64,000 nucleotides of DNA from Prosthecochloris sp. (GCA_004028745.1 RAZP01000035.1:1-64000); one strand, 5' to 3'. Shown: positions 18,176 to 29,000, numbered from the stretch's first letter. The notes: a model not told the origin generated them from the letters alone. Made by a program: numbers and translations.

Positions 18176-18853
18176 GTGGAATTAAAAAATGTGGTTCCCT
18201 GGGGGCGTTCGTTTGATGAGTATAGGGACATGTTCCTGCTGACGGATGCTGATCTTCAGGAGACAATACTTGGATGCGGGGACGGTCCTGCCTCCTTCAA
18301 CGCCGAACTGGCAAAAGCCGGCGGAAACGTCGTCTCGGCAGACCCCGTCTACCGGTTTACCGCCGATCAGATCCGTTCACGGGTACGCGAGGTTTACCCT
18401 GAGATCATGTCCGAAGTTGCAAAAAATCCCGACGATTACATTTGGGACTCCATACGTGATGTAGAGCATCTCGGTCAGGTCAGGATGGAGGCGATGGAGC
18501 TGTTTTTCGATGATTACGAGCAGGGAAAACAAGCGGGCAGGTATATCAACGCCTCATTGCCGAAGCTTCCTTTCGAAGACAAAACCTTCCGCCTCGCCTT
18601 GTGCTCGCATTATCTTTTTCTCTACAGCGAGCATGTAAGTCTCGAACAACATATCCTTTCGATGAAAGAACTCTGCCGTGTGGCTCATGAGGTCAGGGTA
18701 TATCCCCTCGTAACCCTCGACGGCTCCCGATCACAACACATCGACCCTGTTGTAGCATCACTCGCCGATGATGGGATCGGCGTTTCTTTTCAGAAAGTGA
18801 GATACCGTTTTCAGAAAGGGGCGGATGAGGTGCTCGTTTTGAGGTATCTTTAA
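18176..18853 (+). CDS. SAM-dependent methyltransferase-like protein
   Basis: A 225-residue class I methyltransferase-like protein. The SAM motif is ETILGCGDGPASFNAELAKAG (residues about 28-48) followed by the acidic VVSADPVYRF. A later FEDKTFRLALCSHYLFLYS matches motif IV/post-I of this group. GTG start. The final segment (ADDGIGVSFQKVRYRFQKG) is duplicated as a broken fragment 1 kb downstream at 19912. Substrate unknown. Confidence 0.75.
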   Translation: MELKNVVPWGRSFDEYRDMFLLTDADLQETILGCGDGPASFNAELAKAGGNVVSADPVYRFTADQIRSRVREVYPEIMSEVAKNPDDYIWDSIRDVEHLGQVRMEAMELFFDDYEQGKQAGRYINASLPKLPFEDKTFRLALCSHYLFLYSEHVSLEQHILSMKELCRVAHEVRVYPLVTLDGSRSQHIDPVVASLADDGIGVSFQKVRYRFQKGADEVLVLRYL

Positions 18854-19183
18854 ATGCAGCTTTGCCGTGTTGGTTGGCGGTTAATATAGGGGGTATCCGT
18901 ATTCTAAATAATATACTGTGCCACGAAATGGGACTTTGTGCACTGGATATTTGCTTCATGTGATGACCTTGGGGGAGGGGCTCAAGCCGATCTATTGCAT
19001 ATAGGATAGCCCCTCTTCATCCTACTATTTTAAAGAAAAGGATAGTAATTGCAGGCATGGGTTCTGGATTTTGGTTGAGCGCCGAGGAGAATGGCCGTAT
19101 ATTTTGATGTATTGTGGAGGGCTGTTATTTCAAGGCCGATGAGTTATGTCAGGTGAGTAATTATTCGGCATAAGGGGAAATAA
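18854..19183. other. Intergenic stretch, no gene seen
   Basis: About 330 bp between the methyltransferase and the reductase. It has a GATAGCCCCTC / GAGGGGCTC-like pair near 18973-19016 that could fold, but no T-run follows. Nothing else stands out. Confidence 0.35.
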
Positions 19184-19792
19184 ATGAATGTATCCGTTAT
19201 ACTTGCGCATCCATATGAGAAAAGCTTCAATCATGCGATATATGATAAGGTGATCAATACATTGGAAGAATCAGGCGTGGACGGATTCTTTCATGATCTC
19301 TATAAAGAGCGATTTGATCCTGTTTTGTCAAAAAATGAGTTGGGAAAGCTTCCTGCCAAGGATAAGCTTGTCAGAACATATGCAAAGGAGCTCGTTACAT
19401 CTGATGTTCTGGTATTTATACATCCGAACTGGTGGGGACAGCCGCCGGCAATTCTTAAAGGATACATAGATAGAGTGATCAGGCCGCCGTATGCATACGA
19501 CTTTCCGGAAAACGATGCGGGCGGCGGTTTACCGATTGAGAAACTGAAAGGGAAGATTGGTGTCGTTTTCAATACTTCCAATACAGAAGAACTAAGGGAG
19601 AACGAGTACTTCAGGGATCCGCTGTCAAGTATATGGGAGAAATGTGTTTTTGGCTTTTGCGGAATAGAGGAAACACACCGGGTGATGTTTAGGGTGGTAG
19701 CGGACAGCACAGAGGAAGTTAGAGAAAAATGGCTTGAAGAAGTGGAAGTGTTAATGAAAAAAATAGTAGCCAGGAATGAGGGACGTTCATAA
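19184..19792 (+). CDS. NAD(P)H:quinone oxidoreductase-like flavodoxin-fold protein
   Basis: A 202-residue FMN/FAD-binding reductase of the NQO/MdaB/KefF fold. Features: VSVILAHPYEKSFNHAIYDKV at the N-terminus (phosphate loop), VLVFIHPNWWGQPPAILKGYIDRV in the centre, the aromatic-rich PPYAYDF, and FNTSNTEE near the flavin ring. AAGGGGAAA precedes the ATG. It sits between a methyltransferase gene and a duplicated scrap of that gene's 3' end, so it may have arrived as an insert. Probably reduces quinones or electrophiles by two electrons. Confidence 0.85.
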   Translation: MNVSVILAHPYEKSFNHAIYDKVINTLEESGVDGFFHDLYKERFDPVLSKNELGKLPAKDKLVRTYAKELVTSDVLVFIHPNWWGQPPAILKGYIDRVIRPPYAYDFPENDAGGGLPIEKLKGKIGVVFNTSNTEELRENEYFRDPLSSIWEKCVFGFCGIEETHRVMFRVVADSTEEVREKWLEEVEVLMKKIVARNEGRS

Positions 19793-19911
19793 CTATTTCA
19801 ACTTATTTGCGCTAAAGATAAATGAAGATAACAGTAAACTGAGGATGATATGCTTGTCGGTCACAAGCATTATTATTTGTCAAAGATACGAGTTCAAGAG
19901 TGACGTTATAT

Positions 19912-19980
19912 GCCGATGATGGAATTGACGTTTCGTTTCACAAGGTGTGGTGCCGCTTCTAGAAGGGGGCTGATGAGATG
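19912..19980 (+). pseudogene. Fragment of a second methyltransferase 3' end
   Basis: Translation gives ADDGIDVSFHKVWCRF, a stop, then KGADEM, which aligns with ADDGIGVSFQKVRYRFQKGADEV of the intact methyltransferase at 18176-18853. Only about 23 codons remain and an in-frame TAG has appeared. It is a diverged copy, not a recent duplication. Confidence 0.75.
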
Positions 19981-20028
19981 ACGTGGCGAGAAATGCATGA
20001 GCAAGGATTGCAAAGTCTAAAAAGATTT

Positions 20029-20172
20029 ATGAAAGGGAAAATAAAATACACGGATGAACCTATGGGCAGGGTGAAGGTTGTTGAGGATTTTCTTCCTTCC
20101 CCTTTAGCAGGTTCTCTATGCGTTCAATTCAGGGAATTCGAAATTTCGAAAAAGCAGGAAAATAAGAGTTAA
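20029..20172 (+). pseudogene. Truncated BrnA-type antitoxin remnant
   Basis: MKGKIKYTDEPMGRVKVVE followed by DFLPSP is nearly identical to the start of the intact antitoxin at 37862-38098 (MKEKIKYTNEPMGKVKVVE, DFLPSP). After that the similarity stops and the DNA-binding half is gone. The DNA is also clearly similar across about 75 bp. The toxin is absent. This marks the site of a lost toxin-antitoxin module. Confidence 0.7.
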
Positions 20173-20359
20173 GTAAACTTATGCGTATGCTGCATAAGTA
20201 TGTTAATAGGTTACAAATAAAGCAGATGAATCCGTGCTTTTGTTTGAGGGTAATGCAAAAACACAGTATATTTTTAAAGATTCTGTGGAAAATATCTACT
20301 ACAGATAATAAATGATGTTAGGTGCAAAATGATTCAGTAACCAACAATCGAAAAAAGCC

Positions 20360-20713
20360 ATGAATGAAGCAATAGTACAAGAAAAGCCAACCACTGAGGG
20401 TACGGCAAAAATCGTCTACATACTCTATCTTGCAGGACTCGTATTTGGTGTTACAGGGATAATTGGTGTTGTCATGGCGTACATCAATAAAGACGATGCT
20501 CCAGACTGGTTAAAAAGTCACTACCAATTCCAAATCAGAACGTTCTGGATAGGATTTCTTTACGTGCTCATAGGTATAATACTCTCTTTTATCTTTATCG
20601 GAATTCTGGTACTTATATTCTGGGTGGTTTGGTTGATTGTTCGCTGCGTTAATGGCATAAAGTTTCTCGACCAAAAAGAAGCTCCTCCAAACCCGACAGG
20701 ATGGATGTTCTAA
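20360..20713 (+). CDS. DUF4870-like membrane protein
   Basis: A 117-residue inner-membrane protein with three helices: VYILYLAGLVFGVTGIIGVV, FWIGFLYVLIGIILSFIF and ILVLIFWVVWLIVRCV. The DAPDWLKSHYQFQIRTFW segment between helices 1 and 2 is typical of the DUF4870/Tic20-like family. Ends in a polar PPNPTGWMF tail. Function unknown. Confidence 0.75.
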   Translation: MNEAIVQEKPTTEGTAKIVYILYLAGLVFGVTGIIGVVMAYINKDDAPDWLKSHYQFQIRTFWIGFLYVLIGIILSFIFIGILVLIFWVVWLIVRCVNGIKFLDQKEAPPNPTGWMF

Positions 20714-20920
20714 AAGCACCACTTCGCTCTGCTTTTTCGATCGACTGATGTGTAGCGTCGGCCATGCTGAACCGTATTTAGCCGTTTGCCAGACACTGGT
20801 TGACCGGTCGTGATTGCAGAGTGCCCGTGTTTGGGTCGAGACAAAGTTCATTCGGGCATGACTTTGCTGGTTGGCCTTGGTGCTCAGTCGTCCTTGCTTT
20901 TAACGATTCAACATCTCCTC

Positions 20921-21775
20921 TCAGTACACTTTCCTCACAAACAGCTCAGGATCAACGCTCGTACCGTAGAGGTAGGTGCCCCAATGGAGGTGCGGGCCGG
21001 TGGAGATGCCGGTGCTGCCGACGGTGCCTATGGTATCGCCTTTGCTTACCATATTCCCCTCCTCGACGCTGATTGAATGGAGGTGCATGTAGATCGAGGT
21101 CAGGCCTTGGCCGTGGTCGATGATGACGGTGTTGCCGTGCACATGAAACCGGTTGGATTCATAGCCGGTAAGCACCACTTTTCCCCTTGCGGGGCTTTTG
21201 ACAGGAGTTCCTTGAGGGACGGCAATATCGAGACCTTTATGGTAGCTCGATACCGGTGCACCGTTGTAGGAGCGTTTCACACCGAAAGGGCTGGATTTTC
21301 TACCGTTACAGGGATAGCTTAAGAGTTCCGACCAGAGCTTGATGCTGCTTAGCGTTCGAAGCCCCCGTTTAACTTTTGCTTTTTCTTCTTCCGTCGCTTT
21401 CAGTCTGTTGGTCTTCTCATCAAGCCAGATCTTCTGAACAGGCAGGTTGTTAGAGGCAACCTGTACAGGAATTTTTTCTTTCCACTCCCCGGCCTTGGCA
21501 AGCACGGCATAGCTGCCCGGTTTCAAAAGGTTTTCGACCGGAACCAGTGCCCGGTAACTGCCGTTATCCTGCCGGAACATGGAAAAATGTTCGCCGTTGA
21601 ACCAGAGATCGGGTATGGTTGAAGTGCCGGAAACCGTTGCAACAAAAAATTCACCCTGTTTTTTTGTGACGGCGTCGAGAGTGAGATCGGGGTTTGTGCC
21701 GCCTGAGGCTTCCACTTGTGTGCCCGCAAACAGGCAGAACAGCAGGAGGGATAAACTTTTCAGAGCTTGCTTCAT
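20921..21775 (-). CDS. M23-family peptidoglycan endopeptidase (LytM domain)
   Basis: A 284-residue exported zinc peptidase. Signal peptide MKQALKSLSLLLFCLFAGTQVEA. The catalytic LytM domain covers roughly the last 130 residues, with HKGLDIAVPQG (zinc His and Asp), the IYMHLHSI motif and GPHLHWG. The upstream half is a beta-rich domain that probably positions the substrate. It would cut peptide cross-links in the cell wall, or act as an activator if one zinc ligand were missing, but all appear present. Ends six bases before the next stop on the same strand, so it is in an operon with the phosphoesterase. Confidence 0.9.
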   Translation of the reverse strand: MKQALKSLSLLLFCLFAGTQVEASGGTNPDLTLDAVTKKQGEFFVATVSGTSTIPDLWFNGEHFSMFRQDNGSYRALVPVENLLKPGSYAVLAKAGEWKEKIPVQVASNNLPVQKIWLDEKTNRLKATEEEKAKVKRGLRTLSSIKLWSELLSYPCNGRKSSPFGVKRSYNGAPVSSYHKGLDIAVPQGTPVKSPARGKVVLTGYESNRFHVHGNTVIIDHGQGLTSIYMHLHSISVEEGNMVSKGDTIGTVGSTGISTGPHLHWGTYLYGTSVDPELFVRKVY

Positions 21776-21781
21776 TGACGG

Positions 21782-22600
21782 TTAGCCTATCTTCAGCTTA
21801 TGCAGCTCGTTCAGGTTCTGATCGTATATTGTTAGTAATGCATTATCGAGCTCGATCATTCCGCAGGAGTAGTATGGCGGTTCGTTGCGCTTGAGGAAAG
21901 GAGCCATGGTTATGAAGTGAATACCGTACCGTTTGAAATATGCGCTACGGTGCAGGTGACCCGTAAAACAGGCAATGATGTTGTCATAACGGCGCAGCAG
22001 CTCCGTTACTTCGTCGTGGTTCCATAAAAGGCCGTGTGGCTCGTCGGAGGTTTCTTTCAGCAAGGGGAAGTGGCAGAATATGATAACCCTTTCTCCCGAT
22101 TCACGTGCTTCGTCAAGCTGCTGTTCGAGCCAGTGAATCTGTTTCTCCCCGATAGCTCCACAGTAAAGGTTTGCCCAGGGATCATGGTTCAGGAGGTTTT
22201 TTCTCGCCTTATCGGGAGCGGATTCCGGTTTTGATTCCGGGTTGATGTCCATACCGTGCAGTACGATGAAACGTATACCGTTTGTGCTGAAGGTGTAGTA
22301 GGGTGATGCAAGGCCGGTTTCTGCTAGGTAACGGTCAAGAGGGGCGCCCAGACAATGGTTTCCTGCAACATGATAAAGTGGTCCGGGATATTCGCGGAGA
22401 ACGGCGGTAGCACTCTCGAGGTTTTCTTCGGCTTCCGGACCTTTTCCGTCAATGAGGTCGCCAAGCTGAACGGCGAATGCCGACCCGTTGTTCTCCCAGA
22501 ACTCGAAACAACCGTGCAGGTCTTTTTTTTCCACGGCACGGTCGCCGTTACCGTAATGGATGTCGGTAATAATGCCGAACCTGAGCAAACCGTTTACCAT
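21782..22600 (-). CDS. Calcineurin-like metallophosphoesterase
   Basis: A 272-residue two-metal phosphoesterase. Motifs in order: ITDIHYGNGD (DxH), QLGDLIDG (GDxxD), VAGNHCLG (GNH), IIFCHFPLL and ACFTGHLHRSAY (GHxH). This set matches the ADP-ribose/CDP-alcohol phosphohydrolase-like group. Cytoplasmic, no leader. Same strand as prfB, 35 bp downstream of its stop. Substrate unresolved. Confidence 0.85.
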   Translation of the reverse strand: MVNGLLRFGIITDIHYGNGDRAVEKKDLHGCFEFWENNGSAFAVQLGDLIDGKGPEAEENLESATAVLREYPGPLYHVAGNHCLGAPLDRYLAETGLASPYYTFSTNGIRFIVLHGMDINPESKPESAPDKARKNLLNHDPWANLYCGAIGEKQIHWLEQQLDEARESGERVIIFCHFPLLKETSDEPHGLLWNHDEVTELLRRYDNIIACFTGHLHRSAYFKRYGIHFITMAPFLKRNEPPYYSCGMIELDNALLTIYDQNLNELHKLKIG

Positions 22601-22635
22601 TGTTTACTGTTGTTGTGCATGTCTGGGCAAGCCCA

Positions 22636-23731
22636 TCAGTTGCTGAATTCCGACAGAAACTTCTCCATAAAGTCGTCAATGTCACCGTCAAGAACGGTTT
22701 CTATGTCGTGGCGTTCATGGTTTGTCCTGTGATCCTTGATTCTCCGGTCATCCATGACGTAACTGCGAATCTGGCTGCCCCACTCGATTTTCTTTTTTTT
22801 GCCTTCGACTTCCTGCTTTCTTGCCTCTTCTTCCTCACGCTGTTTTTGATAAAGCTGTGCGCGAAGCATTTTCATGGCGCGTTCCCGGTTCTGGAACTGT
22901 GAACGTTCCTGCTGACAGGAGACGACGATACCTGAAGGAACGTGCTTGATGCGTACCGCGGTTTCAACCTTGTTGACGTTCTGACCGCCTTTGCCTCCGC
23001 TTCGGAACGTAGAGAGCTCGAGGTCTTCCTTGCGGATGTCGATCTCGGCGTCAGGCGGTGCTTCCGGATAGGTGAAAACACTGGCAAATGAGGTGTGGCG
23101 GCGGGCATTCGAGTCGAACGGTGATACCCGCACCAGACGATGCACGCCGTTCTCGGCCTTCAGGTAACCGTAAGCATAGGGCCCTTGGATTTCAAGTGTT
23201 GCGGTTTTGATACCGGCACCTTCGCCTTCCTGATAGTCGTCGGTATAAACCTTGAATCCTTTGCGCTCCGCCCATCGCATGTACATCCTGTAGAGCATTT
23301 CAGCCCAGTCCTGCGCTTCGGTTCCACCAGCGCCAGCATGGATGGAAATCAGGGCGTTGCCCGGATCGTCCTTGCCGGAAAGCATGTTCCTGAACTCGAT
23401 AGCCGTGATTTCCTGCTCTATGGAGCTGATGCGCGAATCTATCTCCTCTGCAAGAGATTCTTCTCCCAGTTCCTCGGCAATCTCCAGCTCTTCTTTCAGT
23501 TCATTGCTGTCTTTTTCGAGCTTTTGAAACCCTTCGGTCCAAACCTTATGCTCATTGATCTCTGCAAGAATTTTTTGGGCATCCTGCTGGTTCTCCCAGA
23601 AGTTTTCTTCTGCGGTGATCTGTTCGAGTTCCCCTATTTTTTTCAGTCGTTCATCGACGTCAAAGATACCCCCGTAACTGTTCTATGCGGTGGTGTATCT
23701 CGTGCAGACGTTCTTTTTCCGGTTCAAACAT
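22636..23731 (-). CDS. prfB: Peptide chain release factor 2, expressed by programmed +1 frameshift
   Basis: RF2 ends translation at UGA and UAA. The class signature SPF is present (VRVSPFDSN), as is the catalytic GGQ (SGGKGGQNVNK). The coding sequence starts MFEPEKERLHEIHHRIEQL at ATG 23731, runs 23 codons to an in-frame UGA, and continues in the +1 frame with DVDERLKKIGELEQ. Total about 364 residues, normal for RF2. The recoding site is given as a separate feature. ATATAAG lies before the ATG, with AGGAG slightly further up. Confidence 0.95.
23659..23674 (-). promoter_or_regulatory. prfB autoregulatory +1 frameshift signal
   Basis: On the minus strand the sequence reads CGGGGGTATCTTTGAC: a Shine-Dalgarno-like GGGGG, the slippery CTT codon, the UGA stop and a C as the poor-termination context. 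This is the same arrangement as in Escherichia coli prfB. When RF2 is scarce the ribosome slips forward and makes more RF2. Confidence 0.95.
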
Positions 23732-23954
23732 GTCTTATATCTCCTGATGATTGGTGCCTTTGAAAAGCATTTTCCAATTATTTCAATCTACTACGTGCTC
23801 TTGTCAAGAGTAGAAAAAGGGCTATGAGAATAATGATTCAATCTATCCTTCTGTGGCCTGTTCTTTCAATCCTAAAAAATCATTTTTTTCACATAATGCA
23901 AATGCAACTTTTCCCTATTTTGCATCAGTTTACAACAGATATACCCTTTTTGCA

Positions 23955-25970
23955 ATGAGCCATACCTTTTACCAGCGCAAACCCACAATCAGCAACCGTA
24001 AATTCGATGGCAGGAGACGTGTCATTATCGAGGGTGTTTCACCGGAGATCGACGATGGGCTATATCCCGCCAAAAGAGTTACAGGGGAAACGGCTGTAGT
24101 TGGCGCGGATATTTTTACCGATGGAGCCGATGCTATTCGTGTAGAACTTTGCTTCCGGCCCAAATCATCACGAGCATGGAAGCGTGTTCCCATGAAATTT
24201 CTTGTCAACGACCGGTGGGAGGCGGAATTTACTCCTGGAGCGCCCGGTGTATGGGAGTTTACCATCGAAGCATGGCTTGACCATTTTCAGACGTGGCGAA
24301 GAGGATTGATTAAAAAAATCGAAGACGGCCAGGATGTTTCCCTTGAACTGCGAATGGGCGCAACGATGATTGAGGATGCAGCCGGTCGTGCGTCGAAAAA
24401 GGATGCGGCACGATTGAGGGAACTTGCATCTGTTATGACATCAGGTGAAGCAGCGGTTGCGGAATCGGCAGCACAATGCGACGAGCTTCAGGGTTTGATG
24501 CAGCAATACCCTGACAAAGAGTTTGCCGCGAAATATTGCAGGGTGCTTGAGATAAGGGTTGATCAGACAAAAGCTGGATTCAGTACCTGGTATGAGTTTT
24601 TCCCACGCTCCTGGGCAGAGGAGCCGGGAAAGCACGGAACCTTCAAGGAGTGTAAGCGTCTGCTCCCATTGATTGCCCGGATGGGCTTTGACGTTGTGTA
24701 TTTGCCTCCTATTCACCCGATAGGTTCGACAAAGCGGAAAGGGCGTAACAACGCTCTTGTTGCCGGGCCTGATGATCCGGGGAGCTGCTGGGCGATTGGA
24801 AGCAAGGACGGCGGGCACAAAGCAATTCATCCCGAGCTCGGGACAATAGAGGATTTCGAGGCGTTTGTCCGTGAGGCTGAGAAGCATGGAATTTCCGTTG
24901 CCCTTGATATAGCATTCCAGTGTTCTCCCGATCATCCTTATGTAAGGGAGCACCCGCAATGGTTTAAATGGCGGCCGGATGGGACGGTGCAGTTCGCGGA
25001 GAACCCGCCGAAAAAGTATGAGGATATCCTGCCGATTGATTTCGAAACCGAAGACTGGGAAAATCTCTGGATCGAACTCAAAAGCGTCATGCTTTTCTGG
25101 ATAAAAAAAGGGGTAAGGATATTCAGGGTGGATAACCCGCACACCAAGGCGTTTCTTTTCTGGGACTGGGCAATCAGTGAGATAAGTGCGGAGTATCCCG
25201 ACGCTGTTTTTCTGGCCGAAGCGTTCACGCGCCCTAAGGTTATGGCAAGGCTTGCAAAAGGAGGCTTCAACCAATCCTATACCTACTTTACCTGGAGAAA
25301 CACCAAGAAGGATCTTCAGGAGTATCTTATTGAACTGACGACGACTGAGGTCAAAGAGTACATGAGGCCGAATTTCTGGCCGAATACACCCGATATTCTG
25401 CATGAAGAGTTGCAGGCGGGACACCGTTCAACATTCATTGCCAGAATGGTGCTCGCAGCCACTCTCTCATCGAATTACGGAATGTACGGTCCGGCATACG
25501 AGCTTTGCGAGCATGTTCCCGTCAGGAAAGGCAAAGAGGAGTACCTCGATTCGGAAAAGTATGAAATCAAGCAATGGGACATGGACAGGCCGGGCAACAT
25601 CCGCGCAGAGATCACGGCAGTAAACCGTATAAGAATGGAGAATGCCGCTCTTCAGCAAACAAACAACATCGAATTTGTGAGGGTTGACGCAGGAGAAGGG
25701 TGTGAACACGAAATGCTCATGGCATATGTGAAATGCTCACCGGACGACGAAAATATTATCTTGACGGTTGTCAATCTCGACCCGCAGAACACACATACCG
25801 GATGGCTGCGTTTTCCGCTTGAAAAATTCGAATTGCCGCATACCCATCATTTCAGGGTGGAGGATCTTATAAGCGGCCGTACCTATGAGTGGGATGGCGA
25901 GTGGAACTACATCGAGCTGAATCCCGAATACATGCCTGCACATATTTTCAAGGTTCATCTGCATCCATAA
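23955..25970 (+). CDS. glgE: Alpha-1,4-glucan:maltose-1-phosphate maltosyltransferase GlgE
   Basis: GH13_3 enzyme that extends alpha-glucan with maltosyl units from maltose 1-phosphate. It has 671 residues. An N-terminal beta-domain (RRVIIEGVSPEIDDGLYPAK) precedes the catalytic barrel; FDVVYLPPIHPIGSTKRKG is a GlgE hallmark. The nucleophile Asp lies in FRVDNPHTKAFLFW (about residue 393) and the acid Glu in FLAEAFTRP. The frame is open to 23853, but MSHTFYQRKPTISNRKF is the natural start. The maltokinase that makes its substrate is encoded by the next gene, 82 bp on. Confidence 0.95.
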   Translation: MSHTFYQRKPTISNRKFDGRRRVIIEGVSPEIDDGLYPAKRVTGETAVVGADIFTDGADAIRVELCFRPKSSRAWKRVPMKFLVNDRWEAEFTPGAPGVWEFTIEAWLDHFQTWRRGLIKKIEDGQDVSLELRMGATMIEDAAGRASKKDAARLRELASVMTSGEAAVAESAAQCDELQGLMQQYPDKEFAAKYCRVLEIRVDQTKAGFSTWYEFFPRSWAEEPGKHGTFKECKRLLPLIARMGFDVVYLPPIHPIGSTKRKGRNNALVAGPDDPGSCWAIGSKDGGHKAIHPELGTIEDFEAFVREAEKHGISVALDIAFQCSPDHPYVREHPQWFKWRPDGTVQFAENPPKKYEDILPIDFETEDWENLWIELKSVMLFWIKKGVRIFRVDNPHTKAFLFWDWAISEISAEYPDAVFLAEAFTRPKVMARLAKGGFNQSYTYFTWRNTKKDLQEYLIELTTTEVKEYMRPNFWPNTPDILHEELQAGHRSTFIARMVLAATLSSNYGMYGPAYELCEHVPVRKGKEEYLDSEKYEIKQWDMDRPGNIRAEITAVNRIRMENAALQQTNNIEFVRVDAGEGCEHEMLMAYVKCSPDDENIILTVVNLDPQNTHTGWLRFPLEKFELPHTHHFRVEDLISGRTYEWDGEWNYIELNPEYMPAHIFKVHLHP

Positions 25971-26052
25971 TGAATCACTATTCTTTTGTCTGGAACCATG
26001 ACTTTCCTGTGAAAGGGTTTCTATAGTATCTCCAATATCATTCTTGAACTCT

Positions 26053-29000
26053 ATGCCCCGAGCATCTGAAAAAAAATATCAGCCTGAACCGCTTTGGTAC
26101 AAGGATGCCATAATTTATGAAGCACATGTCAAGACTTTTTATGACAGCAACAATGACGGTATCGGTGATTTCGAAGGACTGCGCCAGAAGCTGCCCTATT
26201 TGGAAAGCCTTGGCATTACCGCTATCTGGCTGCTGCCTTTTTATCCGTCGCCGTTGAAAGATGACGGCTACGATATTGCCGATTACATGGATGTGAACCC
26301 GGATTACGGCACAATCGAGGATTTCAGGGCATTTCTCAATGAAGCCCATGAACGGGGCCTCAAAGTGATTACCGAGTTGGTAATCAACCACACGTCGGAT
26401 CAGCACGCATGGTTCCAGCGTGCCCGGAAAGCAAAGCCAGGATCGGTCGAAAGGAATTATTATGTGTGGAGCAAAGACCCTGGAAAATATGCTGATGCAC
26501 GGATCATTTTCCAGGATTTCGAGGCTTCGAACTGGAGCTACGATTCTGTTGCGGAAGAGTATTTCTGGCACCGTTTTTATCACCATCAGCCCGATTTGAA
26601 TTTTGAAAATCCTGCCGTTGAAAAAGCTATTTACAAGGTACTCGACTATTGGCTGGAGATGGGGGTAGACGGTCTCCGCCTCGATGCAGTACCCTATCTC
26701 TATGAAGAAGAGGGGAGCAACTGCGAAAATCTGTCGCGTACCCACGAGTTTCTGAAAAAGCTGCGCAGGCATGTCGACCGAAAATTTCCGAACCGCATGC
26801 TGCTTGCCGAGGCGAACCAGTGGCCGGAAGACGCCGCGGAATATTTCGGCGACGGTGACGAGTGCCACATGAACTTTCACTTTCCTCTTATGCCGAGAAT
26901 GTTCATGGCTCTGGAGACGGAGGATCGCTTTCCGATAATCGACATCCTTGAGCAAACGCCGGAAATACCCGAAAGCTGTCAGTGGGCGTCATTTCTTCGC
27001 AACCACGACGAGCTGACCCTCGAGATGGTGACCGACGAGGAGCGTGATTACATGCGCCGCGTCTATGCCAATGATCCCAGGGCAAGGATTAACCTCGGTA
27101 TACGGCGCCGCCTCGCACCGCTTATGTCAAACAACCGCCGCAGGGTCGAATTGATGAACATTATGCTGCTTTCCCTGCCCGGTACGCCGGTACTTTACTA
27201 CGGTGACGAGATCGGTATGGGCGACAACTATTATCTTGGCGACCGCGACGGCGTAAGAACTCCCATGCAGTGGAACAGTGACCGGAATGCCGGTTTTTCA
27301 CGGGCTAACCCCCAGCAGCTGCAGCTTCCGGTCATTATCGATCCGGAGTACCATTACGAAGCGGTCAATGTCGAAGTGCAGGAAGGCAACATCAATTCCC
27401 TCCTCTGGTGGATGAGGCATATGCTCGTGACAGCGCGTCGTTACAAGGCGTTCAGCAGGGGAGATGTTCAGTTTATCCACGCAGAAAATCCGCAAGCGCT
27501 GATTTTTACCAGGACCTATGAGGATGAAACCATGCTCTGCATCATCAACCTGTCCAAGAGCCCGCAGGCGGTAAACGTCGATCTTTCGGAATATGATGGT
27601 TTCATTCCTGAGGAGGTGTTCAGTCTCAGTTATTTTCCCCGGATCAGATCGACCCCATATACCGTGACGCTCGGTCCCTACGGATATTTCTGGTTCAGAC
27701 TGATTGAGAGTCATGAGGAAATTGAAGATCGCCCGTATCTCGAACATTCCTTTGCAAGGGTGTCTCGATGGCAGGATCTTTTCGGAGGGAAATACCTCGA
27801 ACGTTTGGAGACCCGGATTCTGCCTAAATACATCCGCAACTGCCGCTGGTTCGGCGGCAAGGCACGCAAGATCGTTAGGGTTGCGATAGCCGAAAACATC
27901 GAGGTCAAAGAACATGACAATATCCGTTACCTGATTGTCGAGGTTCGCTATCCAAGCGGCTCGAACGAACTGTATCAGCTTCCGGTATCCTATGTTCCTG
28001 CTGAACAGATAGACCAGGAGGATGAAAACTTTTCAAAACGGGTTATCGTCAAGGTAAAAGTTGAGGACAGTGAGGGCTATCTCTGTGACGCAACATGGCA
28101 GGAGGATTTCCAGAAGGTGCTGCTTGAGATGATTGCCGGGCAGTCCGACCTGAGAGGAAAGGCCGGAAAAATCACCTCCCTGCGTGGAGCAAAGCTCGAT
28201 GATTTTCTTAACGGTACGCCGGTTGAAGAGATTGATTCCTCATTGTTCGGGGCTGAACAGAGCAATACCTCTATCATGTTTGACGACTCGCTTTGTCTGA
28301 AACTCTACAGAAAGATCTCTTCCGGAGTTTCTCCCGAAGTTGAAATCTGCCGTGTGCTGACCGAGAATACCAAGTTCGAGAGTGTGCCGTTTTATCTCGG
28401 TACGTTGAATTATACCAGAAGCCGCAGGGATCAGTGTTCTTTGGCGGTCCTGCAGAATTATGTGCCGAATCAGGGTGATGCCTGGAAAGTGACCCTGAAC
28501 TTTGTGCATCGCTACTACGAGGACGTGCTGGCAAGGCAGCACCAGATTGAAGCGGTGCCGGAGCTACCGCTTTCCGGCGGAGAGAAGATGCCAATGCCGG
28601 AGATCATGCATGAGTTGATCGGGGAGGTGTATCTTGAAATGGTCGAGAAGCTTGCCAAAAGAACGGCAGGCATGCACAAAGCGCTGGCCTCGAAAAGGCT
28701 TGGAGATGATTTTGCACCGGAACCCTTTACAACCCTCTACCAGCGTTCCATTTACCAGTCCATGCGTGAGCAGGTGAAAAGGGGAATGGTGATGCTGAAA
28801 CAGCAAAAGAAAAAAATCGCCGTCGAGTATCAGGAGCTTGCTGAAGAGATCCTTGACAGTGAACCTGCTATCCTGCAGCAGCTTTCTCATATAAAGCAGG
28901 GGAAAATAGAGGGTGGAAAGATCAGGATTCACGGCGACTATCATCTGGGTCAGGTTCTTTTTACCGGTAAGGATTTCATTATCATCGATTTCGAGGGAGA

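Noticed and set aside
24441..25424. 327-codon minus-strand open frame inside glgE
   Set aside because: It is the shadow of a conserved GH13 gene; the composition is that of a reverse frame and no domain is visible.
26038..26955. 305-codon minus-strand open frame inside the treS part
   Set aside because: Antisense shadow of a highly conserved catalytic region, with no start context or domain.
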